Shown here: in pieces, positions 60,125 through 64,000 of the stretch | Position numbering within the stretch: the stretch's first letter is position 1 | How the letters are laid out: every line of letters begins with the position of its first letter | Virus record (IMG/VR): IMGVR_UViG_3300005915_001138 | Span: 62,001-126,000 of that record | DNA length: 64,000 nucleotides | DNA from: a virus | Direction: 5' to 3' (one strand) | Translations under genes and position numbers: made by a program | The notes under the pieces: model-generated | What the model saw: the letters and a program-made list of their open reading frames with translations, nothing else | Databases searched by the model: none | What the model was told of the DNA's origin: nothing

Positions 60125-60138
60125 CTCATACGTATGAG
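60125..60138. repeat. 14-bp perfect palindrome in the leader
   Basis: CTCATACGTATGAG is its own reverse complement. It lies between the motif A promoter and the first gene of the long operon, a position typical of operators. Confidence 0.45.
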
Positions 60139-60143
60139 ACATT

Positions 60144-60155
60144 GGTATAAATACC
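60144..60155. repeat. 12-bp near-palindrome beside the promoter
   Basis: GGTATAAATACC lies 2 bases downstream of motif A at 60157-60181 and can bind a dimer or form a small hairpin. Confidence 0.4.
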
Positions 60156-60156
60156 A

Positions 60157-60181
60157 CTTCATTATTTAATATATATAATCG
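60157..60181 (-). promoter_or_regulatory. motif A promoter-like element at head of the long operon
   Basis: On the minus strand: GATTATATATATTAAATAAT then GAAG, nearly identical to the copy at 35747. It is about 100 bases upstream of the zinc-finger gene. Confidence 0.55.
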
Positions 60182-60183
60182 TA

Positions 60184-62529
60184 CTACATAGGTAGATAAT
60201 CATCTGCTTCTATATTATCTCTGAGTGTATGAGAAATTAGGACTACGCACCGTTTCTTAGACAGTCTCCTCAACATATTCAATGCCACAGTTACATTATC
60301 AATGTCTAGACCGTCTAATATTTCATCTAGTAATAAGATATTAATAGATGTTCCATTCATTACTTCTAACAAATGTCTAAGAGACAGAAGGACTATTATA
60401 CTGGTGAGTCTTGATTCTCCAGCAGAGAGTTCTCCTAGCTCGGATAGGTTTTGTGTATGTATTACATTTATGGAGAACTTATCTCTATGTTCTCCTGACT
60501 TAAGAGTTGTCTGACTGTCGAATGATACCCTGATGTTTTCTGTTAAACGGGATAGCTCTAGCGATTTACTATTTAAGATAGGTATGGCCTCGTCTAACAG
60601 TAAAGATTTTATTCCCATATTAGAAAATGCAGTCTTCCAAAATTCTAGAATTTTAGTTTCTTCTTCTAATGATGATATATTTTTATCTAGTTCTTCTATC
60701 TGCTCATCTCCTTCATCTAGGGAGATCTTTATCTTTGATATATTTCTATTGAATGTTTCTTTATTGTCCCTGTATTGGGATTCATATTCTCCAAGATTTC
60801 TTTCTCTGTTCTCTACCTGTGTAATAGATGTAGAGAGGTCCATCTTAATTTCATCCAACTTCTCACACTTCTCTTTCATATCATTGTAATCGTACTCAAT
60901 CTCTCCGATCTCTTCTAACTTATCTTTCAATTCTCTATTATATTTAATCAGAGAATCGGATATTTTCACCTCAAACTCTCTGTTTATTTTTTCAATTTCT
61001 AATTCTAGATCTTCGTTATATTTATTTTCCATATCAACTAACTCTAATCTTAATGGCCCGACCTCAGACTCCCGCGCTCTTTTATCTTCCTTATACTTTG
61101 AGGTTAATAATTCTGCTGCTTCTTGTCTTTCAGTTTTAAAAAATGATAAATTGTTTACAGACTTTTCTTCCCAATCATTTTTTTCCTTCTGATAATCTCT
61201 AAGAATAGAAGATGCGTTGGCAGCGTTGTCCTCATTTTCACTCAACTCTCTTTTCAATTCTGATATTTCTTTTTCTAATTGTGATATTCTGCTAGATGTA
61301 TCATCCATATCTTTTAGACTCTGCCCACATTCAGGACACTTGGAATTTTTATATTGAGACAGCTTCTCTATTTTATCATTTAAATATAATCCAATAGATT
61401 CGATTCTATTATTACATTTAGATATTACTTCTCTTTGATTGGTTAATACAGAATTAAATTCATTTACTTTCTCAGTAGTTAGTTGAAGTATTGATTCGCG
61501 TTGTCTGGAGTACTTACTATCCATACTACTTTTCTCTACTTCATATATTGTGTATAGTTCTAGTAATTGATTCTCTAATTCATGTACCTTCTGGGTGAGA
61601 GAATCTTTCTTATTCATATATGATCTATATAACTCTGATCTTATGGAATCTATTCTAGATTCTTTCTCTCTTAATAAATCATTCTTTTTAGTTTGTTTTT
61701 CTTCTGAGATCTTTTCAGCTGCATGCTTTATAACTACTAGAGCTTCACCCAATTCAGATCTCTTTTCATAGTATAATAAATGAGTATCTATATACCGTCT
61801 ACCTTCTTCTATTGTCAACCTATGTGTTTCTAATTCATCTAATATTAATCTCTTAGTATCATCATGATGTTCATCTAACTCTGATAAGTGTAATTCATAA
61901 TCAATTAAAATATTATGATTTGAATCTTTGATTCCGTTTATATTATCTTTATCATGTTGTTTGTTTACTATTTCAGAATCAATTTCTTTTATTCTATCTG
62001 ATATCTTATCATAGTAATCATCATATCTATCTAATGATAACATTTTATCTAAGATAGTTTTTTGATTTGTATGATTCATCTCTACGAATCCACGGTCACT
62101 CCCGATGTATTGTGAGAACAACAAGCTGTTCATGAACACTTCTGGTTCCATTATGATATCAGCTATTTTCTTATTTGTTAATCGCCTGAGAGACTCTGTA
62201 ATATCTACACCATTCTTAATTAGAATTTTCTCATTACTAAATTTATAATGCTTTCTATAACACTTAATAATGTATTCGTCTTCTCCTATGGAAAATTCTA
62301 ATTCAACATAACAGTTCTTCTTTGCTCTCTTCCTTATTATTTTGTCGCCGGTGATTCCACGAGTTGTGGTATCATATAAACACCAAAGAAGAGCATCGAA
62401 TATAGCTGTCTTACCAACTCCATTCTTTCCAGTTATACTAACAAATCTATTCGGGGTGAATGCAAACTCCATATCTTCATGACAAAGAAAGTTTTTCATT
62501 CTAATTTTTTTGAATATGATATTAATCAT
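60184..62529 (-). CDS. SbcC/Rad50-like recombination nuclease subunit (gp46 type)
   Basis: An SMC-family ABC ATPase: Walker A GKNGVGKT (residues 34-41), long coiled coils with a zinc-hook CPECGQ in the middle, the signature LSAGESRLTSIIVLL and Walker B INILLLDEILDGLD near the C-terminus, 781 residues. With the Mre11-like partner (probable gene at the right edge) it would process DNA ends for recombination-dependent replication, as T4 gp46/gp47 do. Confidence 0.93.
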   Translation of the reverse strand: MINIIFKKIRMKNFLCHEDMEFAFTPNRFVSITGKNGVGKTAIFDALLWCLYDTTTRGITGDKIIRKRAKKNCYVELEFSIGEDEYIIKCYRKHYKFSNEKILIKNGVDITESLRRLTNKKIADIIMEPEVFMNSLLFSQYIGSDRGFVEMNHTNQKTILDKMLSLDRYDDYYDKISDRIKEIDSEIVNKQHDKDNINGIKDSNHNILIDYELHLSELDEHHDDTKRLILDELETHRLTIEEGRRYIDTHLLYYEKRSELGEALVVIKHAAEKISEEKQTKKNDLLREKESRIDSIRSELYRSYMNKKDSLTQKVHELENQLLELYTIYEVEKSSMDSKYSRQRESILQLTTEKVNEFNSVLTNQREVISKCNNRIESIGLYLNDKIEKLSQYKNSKCPECGQSLKDMDDTSSRISQLEKEISELKRELSENEDNAANASSILRDYQKEKNDWEEKSVNNLSFFKTERQEAAELLTSKYKEDKRARESEVGPLRLELVDMENKYNEDLELEIEKINREFEVKISDSLIKYNRELKDKLEEIGEIEYDYNDMKEKCEKLDEIKMDLSTSITQVENRERNLGEYESQYRDNKETFNRNISKIKISLDEGDEQIEELDKNISSLEEETKILEFWKTAFSNMGIKSLLLDEAIPILNSKSLELSRLTENIRVSFDSQTTLKSGEHRDKFSINVIHTQNLSELGELSAGESRLTSIIVLLSLRHLLEVMNGTSINILLLDEILDGLDIDNVTVALNMLRRLSKKRCVVLISHTLRDNIEADDYLPM

Positions 62530-62551
62530 TATGTCTCCTAAGAATCAAAAG

Positions 62552-63217
62552 TTAGATCTCTATTCCATTATACATAACAAATCTTGACATGTCTTCATTC
62601 CTTATTTTATATAACATTTTTGCTACTACGTATCCTCTATCGGTGAGGTCGTATCTAATGCGATGTTGATCTTTTCTAATGGTACGAGTAAATGGATAAT
62701 TTCTAAGAGTTGGAGTTGGGATCGGTACCGTATTTGGTAATGCCTCTTTGGGGGGGCTTACTGTATAAACAAAAGCTTTAGTTTCTTTATCTCTATAAAT
62801 TAATTCTCTTCTTTTTAAAGCTTGGCATGTATTTATATATTCTCTATAATAAGATTTAAAGTATGGATCTGGATTGACCTCTTCGTCTTTCTGATCAACC
62901 TCTCCAGATTCATATACATATACTTCAGTGTGGTGCCAATTCCAACTAGGAACCCCTTCGGGTCTTTTTTCACCAACTCTAGATATTGGTTGAAATTGTC
63001 CGCTGAAAATCGTATCATCTTCTATCTCTTTTTCATACTTCGTACAATACCTATCGTAATTATAATATCCTGAGTGTAACCACAATCCACAAGGGTAACT
63101 TCTATCAGTATCTAAAAAGTATCCATATATGTTTATCAATGCTTCTTTCATTCTAGGGGATAATTGTTTAATTATACCATAATACCAATCTTTCTTATAA
63201 CCTATACTAGCTCGCAT
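62552..63217 (-). CDS. hypothetical protein with winged-helix-like end, 221 aa
   Basis: The C-terminus RYDLTDRGYVVAKMLYK resembles the end of winged-helix proteins, and the middle is aromatic and strand-rich. There are no cysteine clusters or membrane segments. It lies between the gp46-type gene and a small unknown gene on the same strand, so a DNA-metabolism role is plausible but unproven. Confidence 0.5.
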   Translation of the reverse strand: MRASIGYKKDWYYGIIKQLSPRMKEALINIYGYFLDTDRSYPCGLWLHSGYYNYDRYCTKYEKEIEDDTIFSGQFQPISRVGEKRPEGVPSWNWHHTEVYVYESGEVDQKDEEVNPDPYFKSYYREYINTCQALKRRELIYRDKETKAFVYTVSPPKEALPNTVPIPTPTLRNYPFTRTIRKDQHRIRYDLTDRGYVVAKMLYKIRNEDMSRFVMYNGIEI

Positions 63218-63232
63218 TAAACTCCTTAAATG

Positions 63233-63658
63233 TTATTCTATTCCTGGAAGGTCCATCTGTCCTATTGGTTCACCGTTATGTATTAGCCTTGGTTTTATAC
63301 CAGCTTCAAACCATGCCTCAGCATCTGGCCCTTCACACGGAAGAGCATTTACATTACCAGCCACATGAGTTAAACGTACCATCTTAATAGGAAATACGAT
63401 TACTGTGTTTACTATATCTTCTTTATCTTCCAACTTAATAATACTAGGGTTAAAGAATATATAATTAATACATGCTGACATCGATGCTTCATAGCTTCTA
63501 GCATGTGATTCTTCATAACCTTTCTCAAAGAAATTGGTTGCTGTTTCTAAAGTATCAAATGCTACAATAGTTCCATCAGAATCATTTGCTAATAAATAAT
63601 ACTTATTTTCTGCTCTTATCATTGCTAGATATGCTGGTTCTTTTTTATCCGCTGTCAT
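63233..63658 (-). CDS. hypothetical protein, 141 aa
   Basis: The ATG at 63658 overlaps the stop of the gene upstream. The N-terminal half is a strand-helix unit (AENKYYLLANDSDGTIVAFD, TLETATNFFEKGYEE), common in small phage accessory proteins. No motif is recognised. Confidence 0.55.
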   Translation of the reverse strand: MTADKKEPAYLAMIRAENKYYLLANDSDGTIVAFDTLETATNFFEKGYEESHARSYEASMSACINYIFFNPSIIKLEDKEDIVNTVIVFPIKMVRLTHVAGNVNALPCEGPDAEAWFEAGIKPRLIHNGEPIGQMDLPGIE

Positions 63659-64000
63659 CTGATATGGCCCTCACTGCGATCCGTAGATGCTTGTCTCTTT
63701 CATTGTCTGGAACTTCTTTGATCTTCATATATTGTTTCATTTGATCTTCTATATTCATAGAGGAAGTTATCCCTCTCATCTGATGATCTTCCTCATATAA
63801 ATCTAGAAGTTGTATGTCTTTGAATTCTTCTAATGATTTAGGAAGAGTCTTAACTCTTTTCTTTACTATTATAAAGTCACCATTTTCTTTATATGATCTT
63901 ATTAATTCATTTAATTCTCTAACATCTGATTCCTCAGTGATCTCTACTATTCTATATTGTCTATACCCTTTGGTTGGTATAGACTCAACCTCTAAGGTAG
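63645..64000 (-). CDS. C-terminus of a probable Mre11/gp47-like nuclease (partial)
   Basis: The frame runs in from the right edge and ends at 63645, encoding 117 residues. It begins LEVESIPTKGYRQYRIVEIT, a pattern like the post-nuclease strand of Mre11/SbcD proteins, followed by helices. No catalytic motif is in the visible part. Being one or two genes upstream of the gp46-type gene fits the gp47 position. Confidence 0.4.
   Translation of the reverse strand, partial: TLEVESIPTKGYRQYRIVEITEESDVRELNELIRSYKENGDFIIVKKRVKTLPKSLEEFKDIQLLDLYEEDHQMRGITSSMNIEDQMKQYMKIKEVPDNERDKHLRIAVRAISDDSG

Noticed and set aside
1-64000. CRISPR array
   Set aside because: No regularly spaced direct repeats of 24-40 bp with spacers were seen.

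Overview
The window is a low-GC segment of a large tailed (myovirus-type) phage genome. The supporting genes are a T4-type terminase large subunit, baseplate proteins of the gp25, gp6 and gp26 types, a 2,439-residue tape measure protein, a gp46-type recombination nuclease, free-standing HNH endonucleases and a tRNA cluster. The standard bacterial code and strong AGGAGG-type ribosome binding sites fit throughout. The gene set (cellular-type RNA polymerase beta and beta', ribosomal protein S21, a ubiquitin-like conjugation cassette) resembles 'huge' phages. The host cannot be named. A prepilin-like peptide and a secreted GH10 xylanase are the only host clues.

Layout. (1) 1-2859, minus strand: an edge-truncated protein kinase, a small membrane peptide, a PP2C phosphatase, a VWA (TerY-like) protein and an isochorismatase/nicotinamidase-like hydrolase. 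(2) 2890-10632, minus strand: seven tRNA genes (Pro, Leu with a group I intron, Thr with a long variable arm, Asn, one interrupted by about 61 nt, Ile, Arg) between small unknown genes, a prepilin-like peptide and a secreted GH10 enzyme. (3) 10771-11647: a GC-richer small gene, then a regulatory stretch with promoter-like repeats and a probable small RNA. (4) 11648-21269, plus strand: tail tube candidate, gp26-like protein, gp25, gp6 and two HNH genes. (5) 21270-37521, minus strand: two Leu/Gly-rich tail proteins, the tape measure protein with an M23 domain, an HExxH protein, terminase, a baseplate hub candidate and small early-type genes. (6) 37570-42520, minus strand: metallopeptidase-VWA and MoxR ATPase pair, PC4-like protein, methyltransferase and S21. 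(7) 42524-60055, minus strand: one nearly gapless run holding RpoB-like and RpoC-like subunits, Zn-ribbon proteins, two E2-like proteins, two E1/ThiF-like proteins, a JAMM peptidase, a glutamine amidotransferase-QueC fusion and a convincing ubiquitin-like protein. (8) 60184-64000, minus strand: gp46-type SMC nuclease and probable gp47.

Region 7 is the most exciting part. The order Ubl, E2, E1, JAMM matches bacterial ISG15-like (Bil) operons and contains the same component types as PRTRC operons. Here it lies in a phage, upstream in the same run of genes as the phage's own two large RNA polymerase subunits. I infer that the phage makes its own polymerase and carries a protein-tagging system, either to modify host or phage proteins or to counter host conjugation defences.

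Two recurrent non-coding motifs probably mark transcription classes. Motif A (TATATATTAAATARTGA-like, minus strand) precedes small GC-richer genes. Motif B (GGACAAA preceded by AT-rich DNA) often follows a terminator and precedes structural genes, terminase and a tRNA.
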